Positions 38,921 through 51,608 of a DNA stretch of 64,000 bases are shown here, piece by piece (the stretch's first letter is position 1; every line of letters begins with the position of its first letter). This stretch comes from Xiphias gladius. Taxonomy: Eukaryota > Chordata > Actinopteri > Istiophoriformes > Xiphiidae. Location of the stretch: contig NC_053406.1 in the NCBI RefSeq assembly GCF_016859285.1, positions 7,619,001 to 7,683,000 on the forward strand. Reading direction: 5' to 3'. The position numbers and the translations under genes were made by a program. The notes beneath the pieces were generated by a model. The model was not told the origin of the DNA. It saw only the letters and a list, made by a program, of their open reading frames with translations, and ran no database searches.

Positions 38921-39278
38921 ACCTGTGCAACAGGTCACACGGATATTTGAGGACTCTCTGCTGTAGGTTAGTGATAAAATGGTAACGGTAGTTACTGCGC
39001 AATCAAATTTAGGAAAATATGTGGGTTTTTTTCCTAAGTTACCTGTATTTTCTCGTTAATACCGCCCGAATTCTCAGCTTTATTTTGACCAAGCGGTTCT
39101 TTTTATGTTTTTATTGTATAAATTCAATCTAGTACTCCTCTAAACCACACCAAAACCGAGTTAGGAACCCCTTGCTCTGAGGTAGGTCAAATAGCTCTAG
39201 GATGTCATTCACCAACTTAACTGAAGTAAATAACTGTCAAATCTGTGTAGTTTAGTTTTTAGCTAAAATCTACTAACC

Positions 39279-39620
39279 TTGAAGCTAGCGCTGCGTCTCT
39301 AGCCTAAAGCAAAACATAAATAAATAAATACACAGACGAAACGGCTACCTTTGGTAGGTAGACACTTGTGTGTTGTGGGTAGCTGTCTCCTGGAGGTACG
39401 ACAAAACAAACGGGGGAAAAAAACCAGTCCAGCTTCTCCAATGCACAGTCGCTTGTTAGGGGCGAGGGAGCGCCCAAACCTCGCCCTACCCTCAACCATA
39501 TCTGGAAGTTCAGCTTCCTTAACGCTCGTGCCGCGGCGGCAGCACAGTGAAAGCCCCGTCACGCTTCTACCGGGTATGTTTGATTTGCTCCACGAGGGCG
39601 CCGGGCGGATGGGCGCTGTG
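39279..39620 (-). promoter_or_regulatory. CpG-richer candidate promoter / 5'-UTR exon of copy A
   Basis: Upstream of the copy A start codon the sequence becomes rich in CG dinucleotides (39,455-39,615). On the minus strand a plausible donor (caag|gttagt) sits at about 39,277-39,280. An acceptor (tgcacag) lies just before the copy A ATG, so an untranslated first exon here would splice to 38,920. Inferred from composition and splice signals only. Confidence 0.35.
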
Positions 39621-40814
39621 ATGCAAACCCAGCACTCCAGTAGTCAGCCGCCTGACTATGGTTTTAGTATGAAGTGCATTTGAGGAGAAGAGGAAAGATA
39701 CTCTGCTTGGAATAATCATTTGTGTCTCATATATATATTTTTTTTCCCCACAAACTAGGTTCAGTTAGCTAATTGTAAATTCCTAAAATTGCACCACATT
39801 GCATTTGCAAATTTTATTATTTTAAAAGTTCCCCTGCTGGAGACAAGAGGTCTCTTACCTCACTCAAAAGTCTATTCTCAAGTGTTTGTGCGGGTTTTGT
39901 CATCTTTTAAGTCTTTCATATTTAATATTTTGCCTGGAGTATTATGTAAACTAAGGCTGCATTAAGTCTGAAACATGAAAGCGTCATTGACCTGTATCGA
40001 CCCTAAGGTTTTTTTGTTTGCTTTTACTTTTTCTTATAAGCCCCATTTACAGTTGTGGTCAAATTTTTAGAATGTTGAATGTTTTTTTTGTGGTTATTTT
40101 TCAAAATCTAAACCACTCTACTGGCAAACATTGCAATGAACTTGTTTAATAAATGCTACCAATATTTTTCCATTGGTCTATTAAATAATTAAATGCTGTT
40201 TATATGCCCCTAAAAGCAATTAATTAAGATGAAAAAAAGAAAAGAAAAGAGGGTGAATCTCCAGACAAAAACATCCTCAACAACTTCTGGTCAAGTTTCT
40301 GAATTTGTTAAGCAACAGTAAGGCCAGAACTTTATGCTATAGCCTGAGGTCTGGTTTGCAAGTAAAATGCACAAGATTTATCTAGAAGGCTTTTGCATCA
40401 GTGTAAATTTTAGTATAATTTTGAAATTCAGTGTCCACTAAAGTGAATGTATCCCCTCTGTATCGCGTCTACCGTGATTTCTCAAACTGTATTATTGAAA
40501 ACTGCACGGAGAAATATGATGATCTCTTATTTGTGGGCATTCATGAATCAAGTTTCAGACCCAAAGATTCAACTTTAATGTTTGTGAGTAAAACACTTTC
40601 CGATACAAAGCAACATTAAAGGTGCAGAACACAAGAGCAATTCTTCGTCTTCTTACATGGCTGATCCTGGACAGAGAAAGTGCAAATACACTAAGGCACA
40701 CATTATCATAAAGCTAGATAGTGCAAAGAGTACCGTGTGACATAAAGGTTGTAGGAGCGAGACAATCTGCTTCTGTGTACCAATCCTGAAGGGGGAGCCA
40801 GTTTAATGAAAACC
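39621..40814. other. Spacer between broken and intact vwa5a copies
   Basis: AT-rich. 40,740-40,814 is the 3' untranslated region of the intact copy; it resembles 34,485-34,562 after the broken copy, showing the homology extends past the stop codon. The remainder has no recognisable feature. Confidence 0.5.
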
Positions 40815-42205
40815 TCAGAGCCCCAGGACATCTTTCTGCACCTCGCAACCCAACAGTGTATTTCCAGCTTCCACACACTCTGCCACACATGCTGCTGAAA
40901 AAAAAGAAACCCAAAGTCATCAGCAGACGATACACATTGACTGACCGATTTTAACCATTAAACACTGTTTAAAAAACAACAGATCACCACTTATTATTAT
41001 GATTATTACCATTCTGAGCACGGAGCCATGACACAGCTTTCATAGCCAGAAGCTCCCACTCTTCCTTAAAATCCATCTTGAGAGCATGAAGCCAGATCAG
41101 AGCCAGAATGGTCGCCCACACTTCCTTGTTGACCTAATCACACAGAATGTGAACATATTGGTGTTACTGCAGTTTTAACCACTGTTACCCTGTTTACCAC
41201 AACGAGGGATGATTAGCTGCTGCTGCAAATCACAAGCTCTTCAAATTCTTCTGCAGACTCATTTCCACTGAATGTTTGTATCTTAGTTTGCCTTTTTTTG
41301 GTCTCTCTTTCGAAAATGTATTTATTTTTCCAATAGAGTATTTAACAATTTCTTATGTTTTTAAATGTGTTTTTAAATAAGTCCCATAATTAATTTGTGT
41401 TATTATCTCTAGCAGCGACTCACAACTGAAGGTTTTGTTTTCTCCACCTCCTCGCTGGTCTTTCCCAGGGCAGTGGCCAGAGCTGGATCTAGCAGCCAGC
41501 AGCCAGTGGCCTTCTGGAGGGAGACCAACTGCAACAAAGGGTCTCTGGGGGGCTGCTTGATCATGGATACGTCAACCTCTCTACGACACGAGTCTGAGCA
41601 AAAAAAAAATTAAAAATTAAAAAGCGCAAAGATAAAATTATACCCGTACATCATTTTTTCAATTGTGCCGATTTGATACAAATATGTGAATACAATACAC
41701 TGCAGATGAGACCACTTGAGTGTCTAACTACAGTTAGTGTTACTTTACGTTAGTATCCATGTGAGTCACTTGATGTTTTTCTCTATTTGACCAAATCAAG
41801 CCACTGCCTGTTTCAGTAACATTTACAGCCAGTTCTTTCAATTTTCAACCAGCACTACCTGGTCACTCACTCAGGTCTAAAGATGGTTGACAGTAATCAA
41901 AATTAAAGTGGGGTGAAAGTGGCTTAACATAGCTGAGTGGAGTTAAATTGCTGTTTGGTATCCTATTCAGCATTAGGGCACTTGTCTGACCTCTTATGAC
42001 CCAGACTAGGATGTGTTCATTCTCAGACTCTGTCTGATTGGTAATCAGGAAGTTGCAAATCCCTAATTTACTGTACAGCACCCCAGATATTAGTTATATT
42101 TAATGGAACTCAGGGCACCACCAGAAGACACCAGCTGAACTCCAGTTTCTTTCAGAGTTAGTATGAAGTCTGTGTTGAAAGTCTTTTCTGTGTGCTGTAT
42201 AGAAA

Positions 42206-42258
<53 letters not shown>

Positions 42259-45200
42259 CTTCTTGCTTTTTCTGGAATAACTAAGAGGTAGTGTCACAGT
42301 TGCTCTTCAATAGCATGTAACTGCAATCTGAATTCATAGAAATGCACCCATCTGACTTGTGCACATGCTAATTCATCTTTCAGGTCCCATTCTGAATTCT
42401 GTTTGAACAGAGAAACGGTCTAAAAGATTACTACAGCCCAGGTTTTGTCAGCTGTGGTTAGTTGGTAAGTGCTATGAGTTTTAGGACCTAAATGATTTCT
42501 AGCATCATTTATGCTTTGATTCAGTAGTTCAAGTAACAGTGTAGTTGCTGAGTCATAATTGTAAGAAAAAATATTTAATAAAGGAAATAAAGAAGTATAA
42601 AATAAGCTTGTCAATTATTAATTTTGGGAAAAATGAAAGTTTAAGAAAGGTAGCTAGAGTGTCAGCAACTAATGTACATTTAAAAAAATTGATAATAGAA
42701 AAAAAACTAGGTGGATTTATTTTTTTTTCTTTTTAAATGATAGAAATGAGCTTCCATATACATCACAGCAGTTTTAGACCGGGCAAATGCCCAAACATGA
42801 AATAACAAGTGCCCTCATGTATTTTTGTGCTCAGCGGATGTAGAATCACACCAGTGTTTGTTCAAAAAGCCAATGAACGTTTTACTCACCAAAGGATGCA
42901 TCGAAAGATGAGGAATAACAAGCAGAATGCACCGCTATAGATAAAAAGAGAGTAGGACATTAAATGAAGGTCATTAGCTGATCATAAATTGATAATTGAT
43001 CATAACTGTGCTGTGGCGCAATTAGTTCATATCAATTCTCATGTTCTTCACAAATTCAGTACAGATTCCTTTTGTCCACACCAATAATTGCTTGTCCTTA
43101 TTCACAGACGTAGCAGTAGTTAAAGGAATATTTTGACATTTTGGCAAATACGCTCTGCTGCTTACTTAAAGAGCTGGATAAGAAGATCAATACCACTCTC
43201 ATAACTGTCCATTCAATTTAAGGCTATAGCCAGCAGCTGGTTAGCTTAGCTTAGCATAAAGACTGGGAACAGTGGGGCAATGCTAGTCGGGTTCTGCTCA
43301 AAGGTAACAAAATTCACCTGCCAGGACCTCTAAAGCTCACTAATTAACACACCGTATCTTATTTTTTTATTGTAGAAAATGTGCAAAAGAGTAAAAATGA
43401 CAAGTTGTAGTTTTTTGGGGCTTATGAGCCATTCTGTATTGAACTATCATCTAACTCTCAGCAACTATGTGATAAGTGTATAGCTGAAAAACATCAAATT
43501 ATTCCTCTTAAAATGTGGGCATGTTGCATCATATTAAATAAGCACAACCCCCATCCAGGGCCACTTCAAATATGCCGTTGCCGCTGTTATTAGACAGCAC
43601 AAGTGGGGAGATGACAAGAAATGAAGGACCAAGATTTGCAACCAAGGAGCTTGCTAAGCCTAAGCTTAGGTGTTAAGATGTTTTCACAAAGTCAAATCAA
43701 CAGAGTCACAGAAACACATGAAAGTCACATCACACGGCTGGTTTTTGATGTTGATGACAGACACATTATGATTCATCATAGTTGAAATCAAATGAAGAGG
43801 ACACAACATGTGTTTAGAAATATCAAGGGGTTCTGGCATACTATCACACATAAGTTTTACTGTACTGAGCTGGGAATGCACCATGCTCTTAAACATGCAA
43901 CATGCACACTGTGGTTGAACTGGATGGGTTCCTTGTTTTATACTTACACTTGGAAAAAAACATCAGAATTAAACAGATTTTTTTTTTTTTTTTTTTTTTT
44001 TTAAATTGTATTGTGGTCAAGACAAAATATATTAAATAAACTACTGGATTCTCAGCTTATTGTCAATGACTAACAAAGCATACCAGAGCCAAAACAACTC
44101 CTACAGTACATACAGTATTTCACATTAAAGCTGCAAAAAACAAAAAAAAGCAATTCTGAAATGTGTTGTTGCATTCAGCATTTTACTTACTTGTGTTTCC
44201 AACTGGCACGGGAAATAACGAATTTGAACTCCTCATAGCACAAAAGTTGTAGTTCGCCACTTCAAGATTTAAAAAACAGAAAAAGTTTGAGGTCAAGACA
44301 TTGCATGAGAATTAGTAAACAAAAAATATCAACTGAACTTTCTGAGCCTATTACCATGACTCACAACGAGTAGTTAAACAAAAGTACTTAAAATACTCAA
44401 GTTTTTCAAATATCCAAATTAACATCATATAATAAGTGCAACTTTATGCATATAAACACACACAGGCATAAGACCGCGTGAACAAATGTGCACATACAAA
44501 CGCACTGTGAGTACAGAGCCAGAAGTTCGGGCTCTTATCTACAAATTAAATGAAAATGCATTCAATAACGGTGATTTTTAAGTTTGTAAATGAGTAATGA
44601 TATTTATTATGTGAAAGCAGTACAGTATTGTGCTGCTCTATCCTTAGCATTAAGTTTGCGCTATTACACTAATGAGCCGAAAAATTATGACCACTCAGGG
44701 ATGAAGCAAATAACACTGATTATCTCATAACAGCAGCACATGTCAAGGTCTGGGACATATCAGATGATGCGTGAACAGTCTGTTCTCGTAGTCAACGTGT
44801 TGGATGCTGGAGAAATGAGCAGCGGCTTTGACAAGGGCCAAATGGTTATGGGCGGACGACCGTGTCGGAGCATCTCTGAAACGGCATGGCTTGTGGGATG
44901 CTCCCAGTCAGCAGTGGTAAGTACATACCAACAGTGATCCGAGGAGGGACAAACCACAAAGCGGTGACAGGGTGTTAGAGGATGCGCAAGAGGATGGCGG
45001 CATGTGGAGGACCAAGAGCATATTAGGCAGGGGTGGTCAGAATGTCTTGGCTCATCAGTGTGTCAGTCATGATCAGCAATGGGTGATACAGTAGTAGTTT
45101 TTCATTTGCTATTGGAAAAACACTCACTTGGTGTTTCAACATATCTGCACACCAGAGGTCCTTGAATCGGTTCACCGTTGCCTTTGTTGACAGCAATGAA

Positions 45201-48200
45201 GGCAGTGAAGGAACTGCTCACTCCTGACTGGACACTGAGCTCCACCACCTTCTCCTTCACTGCCTCATCATGCTTTCCATCATCGTCTCTCTCCTCCATC
45301 TCCAGGGAGCGAATCAGAGTCTGAGCACCCAACCTGTGGACGGTTAATCTGCAGACAGGAGCAAGAAGTAACCACAGGAGGAGCTCACCTTACATTTCTA
45401 TGAATACAAAATAGAGACCAATGTCTAGACAATCCTGTTAAAGGTATATGAGGACACAAAACACCTTTTCAATATATGGACTTTAGAAGTAAAATAAACA
45501 CTGTTAATGTCACAACAATACTACGAGTACTTTGAGGTAAATGCTAATGTCAGTACGCTAACATGTTCACAATGGCAATGTTAACATCCTGGTGCTAAGG
45601 TATAACATTTCCTATATTCACTATCTTAGTAAGTGTGTTAGCATGCTAACATTTGCTATTTAGACTATCAGACTTACAACATTTGTCAATTTTGATTTTT
45701 TATGTTATTTTACTATACCGTGTCACGTCCTTTAAGTTTAAATTGTAAACCACATTTCACATAAAAGCCCACCTAGAAACAAATACTGTAAACTAAGTTT
45801 CAAAGCGATGGGTTACAAAGGATAAGTGTGGAATGGATACAGTTGATTGCAAACATCTGAATGGGATGTTTGCCAAAAGTTAAGCTTGTCAAATTGTTTT
45901 ACCCCTTTTAACCACTTTACTCATACAACTAAAATAAACTCAGTATTGTAAAGTCAGCATCTAATTTAAAATAATTCTGTTCTGTCCAAACAAAAACTGT
46001 TTTACCCTGTGTCCTCTGCAGGTTTGAGACTGAAGTGGAGTTGGTTCTGAGAGGGACGATCTGCCAGGCTGTACTTCACAGTCACGCAGCCCTCTGCTGC
46101 TTCTGAACTCTGACAAAACAACTCTGACAGTGTTACAAAACATCTAACCAGAGAGGTATATTTCACTATGAGCTGGTGCTGCTCCTACCTGTCCAGTAAG
46201 CTGGGCATAAATCAGTGACCTTTGACCCTGGAAAAGTGTTGTGATTGGTGGAGAGAGAGAAGTGACAGATACTCCTTTTGGCAAATCCCATGTGACTGAG
46301 ATGTTCACCACCACTGGCTGAAGAGCAAATCGTAGCGACTGCATTGCCTGGTTAGAAGAAAATATGTACAAAAAGTTTTTAAAAATTTCTTCACTTGTCG
46401 AATTATATCCATGCCTTCTGTGCAAATAAAAATTTGTTGTTGTTTTTTAATTGAAAATTTTTTGTCTTTGTTACTTGTCTTACTTTGGGTTGCATCCTGT
46501 CCGTCCCTGTGATGAACTGTGCATGACCTCCTCCTTCCTTGGCCAACCCATTGATAAGAGCAGAGCTGGCCCCTTCCCCAATCCCAAAAGAGAAACACCT
46601 ACAATACAGCAGTTTTGTTTTTAACATGGGAAGCACTAGAACATGGGACAAACTGGGAGCATGTGTTATTCTGGTTTTACCTGTGGGAACCTGAATTCTT
46701 CCTCACCAGATTTATCACTTCTTTTGTGTTACCCACCTCACCGTCAGTAAAGACAAATAACTAGGGAGAAGAGTTTACACATAAGTTACATAACGTCACA
46801 GCCAGAAACATGCAGCATTTGCTGAAAGTCATCCTTATTGGTGTGATAGATTTTTATTTCAGTAACACAAGGGTATTTAACGGTAAAGTATGAAGAACAA
46901 CAAAGGTGTGTTAAGTGTGAGCTTCAAACAAAGGGCTCAGCACACAGGCAGCAGTTTTAATAAATGGTGTGACTGAGTGTGAGTCAAGACGCACCCTCTC
47001 TACAATAACTGACCCTGTCACTTTTGATAAAGACCTGAACACTTTCTATGCCTGTTTCCACACCCTTAACTCTACTACTCCGTATGAAGAGCTGCTTAGA
47101 GCTCATGTCTCAGAATCAGCACGCCCTGCATTCTTCACACAGGAGGAATGAATGCTGACAGCTGAGCTGCTGCAAACCAGGCAAGGCCCGATGACCTGAT
47201 GGCATCCCGGCAACAGTGCTAAAGGCCCGTGCCATGGAGCTTTCTCGCGTTCTTCACTCACTCTTATGCAAGGCTGGGCCATCAGCCCCTTCCTCCACAC
47301 CCTTTACTCTAATGACTGCACTAGCCCATCTCCGATCACCACATACTTAAAGTACTCTGACAACACCGCCATACTTGCACTTCTTAATGACAGTAACTCT
47401 GTGATGCTTTATCAACACTAAATCTCTCATTTCACTCAGTGGTGTAAAAATAACTACAATACATTTCCTTCTTTCTTTCAAAGGCAGCCTCCACAATGAC
47501 CGTCCTAATAGAGGTGGACCAGAGGGCGATATACCTGGCTTTAAAGAGGTTGTGGTGATCTCTTGTGGGAGCTTCAACTGACATTTGAGGTAAGCTCTCA
47601 TGTTCCACTCACATCCAGGTGACAGGAGGGACCACTCCCTTGTGCTGCTGCTGTGAGCCTCGCCCCCTTGCCAGACAAACTGGAGTCAGTCACTGTGCAG
47701 TTACCGGGCTGGCCGTTTGCTTCCAGCCTGCGGCTACCTTACGCAGGGTCAAGCCGTGGCACCAGCCATACCGGCCTTTCTTCTTTGTGGCTTTGGACCA
47801 CATTTTAGGTGCTCTTCATCCAAAACCAGCCCTGCCTGGCTGCAGCAATCCCACAATCTCCTGGAGTTTCAGTCGATTGATGGCCTGGCCTACTCTCTTC
47901 GCTTTTTACTTGCGTCCTATGCAAAACTTGGGCCTTGGTGTCTTGGACAGACAGGTCAGGTGATTCTCTCAGCTTGAACTTGAGTGTCACCTTCTCCTGT
48001 TTGTAACCCAAGCTAATGGACTTCAGTGGAAGCTTCAGGGTGTTTCTCCCAAACAGTGCTGTGTTGGAAAGACATCGAGGAAGGCCCAGCCATTTACAGA
48101 TGTAGCTGTTGGCTGTTGAGTCCATCCTCTGAGCTAGTGTTGAGGTTGTCCATACTGAGCACTATGTTTGAGCATGAGGTTGTACATAAGCGTGCGTGGT

Positions 48201-51200
48201 GCCTTAGACCAAAGGTCGATAATCAACTTTGTAGACATTTAATTAAATCTACGACCCTATTTCTTGAACACTGGGGTAAACAAAGGAGCAGAGCTGTCAA
48301 CTGATTGCCACCCTAACCCTGATTTAGATGAGGGGGAAGTGGAGGCTGCCAGTCACCAAATCTGCTTGTAACTCCCAAATTTTGTCTGAACTGATCTGAA
48401 CCCAAGTGGCTGCCTTTCTGTTGAGCTTTTGTGTTAGCTATGGATTGATCATAAAAAACAGCATGTTCAAGTATGAGATAAGTGTACCTCTTATTAAGAA
48501 AAAAAAAAACCTTTGACCAAAGGGGAGGCAGCCAGTCAGCCTCAGGATTGCATATCTCCTTTTTGCAGATAACATTGTTTTTCTGGCTTATTCAGACTGT
48601 GACCTCCAGTGTGCATTGGGATGATTTGTGTTCAAGTGTGAAGCAACAAGGGTTAGGGTCAGCACCTCCAGGTCTGAGACCATGGTACTCTGCCAGAAAA
48701 TAACAGAATGCTCCTTTCAGGTTGGGAGTGAATCACTGCCCCAAGTGAAGGCCTTCAAGTGTCTTGGCATCTTGTTCTTGAAATATACAGGCAGACTGGT
48801 ACTGCGTCTACTGCAATGCATTCACTGAACCAGACATTCGTAGTGAAGAGGGAGCTGAGTAAATTTCAAGATCAGGAAAGTACCAAACTATCGGAGAACC
48901 ATAGTTCTGTCACAAAAACAGAGCCCTTATTGTTGATGTCTTTGATAGTGTTGTTGGCATTTTGTGTGGGCATGTGTGTGTGTGAGTATGTGTGGATATG
49001 TGTGTGTGTATTACTTGTCTAGGTTGATTTGGAATGCAGGGCTGGCTATAAATGTGCTTGAGAGGCTCAAGGATTTCTGTTCCTCCCAGATCAGCGGTCA
49101 TCTTTTCAACTTTCTTCAGAGCCTCTTCCAAGGTCTTCTCACTGTACTCCACACTCTTACTGCCATCAGAAACACACAAACGAAGGAGTTCAGGTGGTGG
49201 ATGGTTGTGTGGTGTTAACAACTTCTACACTGCAATTAAGACTTCACAGCTATTCTCAGACCAACTTTTTAAAAGTATAACTATTATCTTTCCTTAAACT
49301 TAAGCAAGTCTTAACAGTACTGTAGTTGCTATAAATTTATTCCTACAGATTTTGTAGGGTTTGGCAGAATTGCGAAATATCAGTGTTCACCCTACCCTGC
49401 ATCAATGAACAAATACACATGTACAACAAGTGACATTTTTGTGGACTGAGTCACTTACGGGAAGATGTGTTCATAACTGGACCCAAAACTATAGATGTTG
49501 AAATAGCTGCCCATTGGTAAGCTCTTCAACAGGAGCAGCAGAGTATCCTGAAGGAGGGAGAGAAAAGATAGTGAAGGTTACTGTGTGAGAGGGACACTAT
49601 GAATGATTTTATGACTGAAGTAACACATAATAAATACCCTGGCACTGCCAATGCGAGTTTCTTGCTGCTCATCGACAGTGGTAGCAAAATCCATACTCCC
49701 AGACCGATCCAGTAAGAACACAAACTCTCCACAGGAGACGACTGAAGACATCACAGACTTGGGGAACTCAGGGTACAGGCTCAGCATCACTACTGGATCA
49801 CCCATCAGAGTGCCTGAAACACATGTGGTTTATTCTAACACATGTAAATCAGTGGGAGGATGAGGATAATGAACTTTTTTTTTCTGCAAAGTAACAACTT
49901 CACTAATTTGCACTTACCAGGCTTGGCAGAGGCCTGTCCTGCCTCCACCACAGCAGTGGGCTGGTGGGCATCTTTGTAATAAATCAGCACTTCAACATCC
50001 CTGTCAAACTTGTGTCCTGCAGCCAACTTGACCTGCAGTTCACATTCATAAATATCAACAGAGGTATATATTTTGTTCTCAGTATTGACGAGCAACCACA
50101 CACAGCAGACACATTAGCAGTCTACCTACCGCGGCCTGGGTCTGCTCTGTGCTGAGGTACTGGAGAGGGTCAAGGGAACAGTTGGACTCTACTTTAGAGA
50201 TTTGACGAGGAGAGGACACTCGGGCAGAGAAAGACAGAGTGTAGGGCACCAGAGAGGCTGGAACAGAAGTCACCTTAACACTGGCACCTTCACTACCTGT
50301 AAACAAGATCACGCAGGTTAGCGATGGTGTAACTAAAGAGATATTACACACTGAAATCCTTCGGTCCATGTGTAACTATGAATGACACAGGGTCACTTGA
50401 GAAAGTAAGGTGTAATTACAAAAGTTCTGGCAGGGCTATCGAATACAAGACCTTTAGTGATTTTAAACAAGGCACACAAATGCAACATTCCCATCCAAAA
50501 ACACTTCACAGTTGCTGGAATTCAAAGACCAGTTTGGTGTTCACTAAATCCAAAAGTGTTGGCTGGTTTTCTTACCCTGAGGTTGGTAGCGAGGGTTGAG
50601 CACAGCAGGCAGACAAAACCTCAGCCCCTCATCAGCCTGCACAGCCAGCTCACTGACGTACTCCAGCCTGATGGAGGCGCTCTCTCCTGGAGGCAGACTG
50701 CCCACACTCAGACAGAATACATCTGGACTCTGCTCACTCTCCTCCAATAGGAAGGCCTGCTGACCGGAGCTCAGCGCATCATCATAGTCCTCATGGGCCT
50801 GGAGTACACACGACACAAGTGAGCAAACATTCACTGTGTTTGCTGTTTCTTTAAGATCCATTTACAGTGACTAAGCCTCTACTGTCCAGCTCACCTGCTG
50901 TTTCTCCTTCACCTCAGCCACAATCTGCGTCTGTCCAATCTTAGCACTGAAATGACAGACAGCCGCATCTCCAGGCAGAGGGAAAACAAAAACAGCTTCT
51001 ATTGGTTGGTCCTCCTTGTTCTCATAGTTCAGAGTGGAGACCACTGTAGCCACATGGTCCCTCACCTCCAGCTCCACCTCGATGCTCTTCAGAGGAACTG
51101 ACCGAGACACAAAACAAAGAAAAAAAACCACAACGAACATAAGGACAATATGACCACTGCTGTGTTCTGTAAAGACATTTTTAAATAGTTGTTATTTAAG

Positions 51201-51457
51201 GTTTCATTCCTTTTTAGCCATATTAAAGCTGTACCTGTTCACCCACTCGATAGTTAAACATATCTCTGTCTAATAATGTGCCAAGCAGGATGTGATTTTG
51301 TGCCTGACTGCCATTACAGCCAATACAAGCCTTTCCTTTTGAAGTTTACATGAGTACAACAAGTTCATGTTGGAAATCAAATATTTCTGTCTGTTTTGTT
51401 TTCTAACAGCTCCATACCTGGCTCCTTCTGGGCAGTTACTAGACCACAGCAGTCCAT
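40815..51457 (-). CDS. vwa5a: VWA5A-type protein, intact, 18 coding exons, 774 aa
   Basis: Exons (5' to 3'): 51,418-51,457; 50,895-51,097; 50,576-50,798; 50,130-50,296; 49,918-50,032; 49,638-49,813; 49,459-49,547; 49,015-49,159; 46,681-46,760; 46,484-46,598; 46,189-46,347; 46,006-46,109; 45,128-45,348; 44,191-44,259; 42,890-42,934; 41,424-41,593; 41,010-41,133; 40,815-40,894. All have GT-AG introns and matching phases. The sum is 2,325 nt, 774 codons plus stop, against roughly 786 aa in mammals. The ATG lies 5 nt after an acceptor and gives MDCCGLVTAQKEPVPLKS, like the mammalian start. The VIT domain spans about residues 10-140. The vWA domain spans about 275-450, with MIDAS DRSGS at about 285-289 and LFVFTDGEV in exon 9. 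The C-terminal part includes the VWATILALIWLHALK block. In mammals VWA5A is a putative tumour suppressor of unclear biochemistry, so no enzymatic role is claimed. Introns 8, 13 and 14 contain transposon debris. The models are read by hand; small exons 14 and 15 are the least certain. Confidence 0.88.
42212..42256. repeat. (GT)n microsatellite in vwa5a intron 15
   Basis: About 22 GT dinucleotides between exons 15 and 16. Confidence 0.95.
43120..43510. mobile_element. Teleost short interspersed element in vwa5a intron 14
   Basis: Starts TTAAAGGAATATTTTGACAT and contains the phrase 'gttagcttagcttagcataa', which I recall from a very common percomorph repeat. Non-coding; the right end is not defined. 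Confidence 0.6.
43978..44002. repeat. Poly-T tract in vwa5a intron 14
   Basis: About 25 consecutive T. On the minus (gene) strand it reads as an A-run. Confidence 0.9.
44668..45075 (+). mobile_element. Tc1-like transposon relic in vwa5a intron 13
   Basis: A plus-strand frame (44,740-44,936) reads FDKGQMVMGG... SISETAWLVGCSQSAVVS, matching the N-terminal helix-turn-helix region of Tc1-type transposases (FEKGQIV then a SxTA-LVG-SxSAVVS block). The frame stops soon after, and the following sequence keeps a degraded similarity. The DDE catalytic region is absent. This is a fossil of the 5' end, in antisense to the host gene. Confidence 0.65.
45505..45680. mobile_element. Short interspersed repeat in vwa5a intron 12, tentative
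   Basis: Runs of 'gctaacatgttcacaatggc' and 'tgttagcatgctaacatttg' type resemble a repeat I recall from fish genomes. Non-coding, edges uncertain. Confidence 0.4.
46861..46974. repeat. 114-bp repeat shared by both vwa5a copies (intact gene side)
   Basis: Partner of 37,364-37,477. Located in intron 8, about 100 bp upstream (gene sense) of exon 9. Confidence 0.85.
46966..47400 (+). mobile_element. LINE (L2/CR1-like) internal fragment in vwa5a intron 8
   Basis: The plus strand encodes 'DLNTFYACFHTLN' followed by 'SARPAFFTQEE', as found ahead of the polymerase palm in L2-like LINEs. After frame breaks comes 'ISPFLHTLYSNDCTS' and 'YLKYSDNTAILALLND', the latter being the catalytic FADD motif degraded to YSDN. 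It lies antisense to the host gene, is internally deleted and is dead. It is probably of the same broad family as the 2,888 fragment but a different part of it. Confidence 0.7.
47600..48160 (-). mobile_element. Retrotransposon polymerase fragment in vwa5a intron 8
   Basis: The minus-strand frame 47,805-48,125 contains 'CKWLGLPRCLSNTALFG', 'LKLPLKSISLGYKQEK' and 'RESPDLSVQDTKAQV'. This is a pattern I know from the C-terminal region of a reverse-transcriptase family found in many fish and invertebrate genomes (KWLGxPRCLSxxALYG ... LPxxSLxEE). It continues degraded to about 47,600. The opposite-strand frames at 47,619-47,977 are shadows. Confidence 0.65.
48500..48870 (+). mobile_element. LINE reverse transcriptase fragment in vwa5a intron 8
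   Basis: Plus-strand pieces read 'RIAYLLFADNIVFLAYSD', a FADD motif changed to FADN (read with frame correction), then 'VSTSRSETMVLCQKI', 'VGSESLPQVKAFKCLGILF' and 'VVKRELSKF'. Together they match the order of motifs in a common fish non-LTR polymerase (RTE/Rex-like, family uncertain). Stops and frameshifts are present, so it is a relic. Confidence 0.7.
48968..49008. repeat. Imperfect (GT)n tract at the exon 8 donor of vwa5a
   Basis: A GT-rich tract immediately inside intron 8 on the plus strand (CA-rich on the gene strand), beginning only about 7 nt from the donor of exon 8. Confidence 0.7.
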
Positions 51458-51587
51458 CGTACCTGTGCAACAATTAACGAGGACATTTGTAGGGATGAAT
51501 GACAGGTACAGTGCATTATAGGTATTTTATAACCATTATACTTATCAGCACGGTATGAGGTCTGAATGTGCCAACCTTGATTAAGGA

Positions 51588-51608
51588 TTTTTTTTTTTTT
51601 TTTTTTTT
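51588..51608. repeat. Poly-T tract upstream of vwa5a exon 1
   Basis: 21 consecutive T in the intron between the putative 5'-UTR exon and coding exon 1. Confidence 0.85.

Noticed and set aside
47619..47977. 114- and 86-codon plus-strand frames
   Set aside because: They are antisense to a recognisable retrotransposon polymerase fragment on the minus strand (47,805-48,125).
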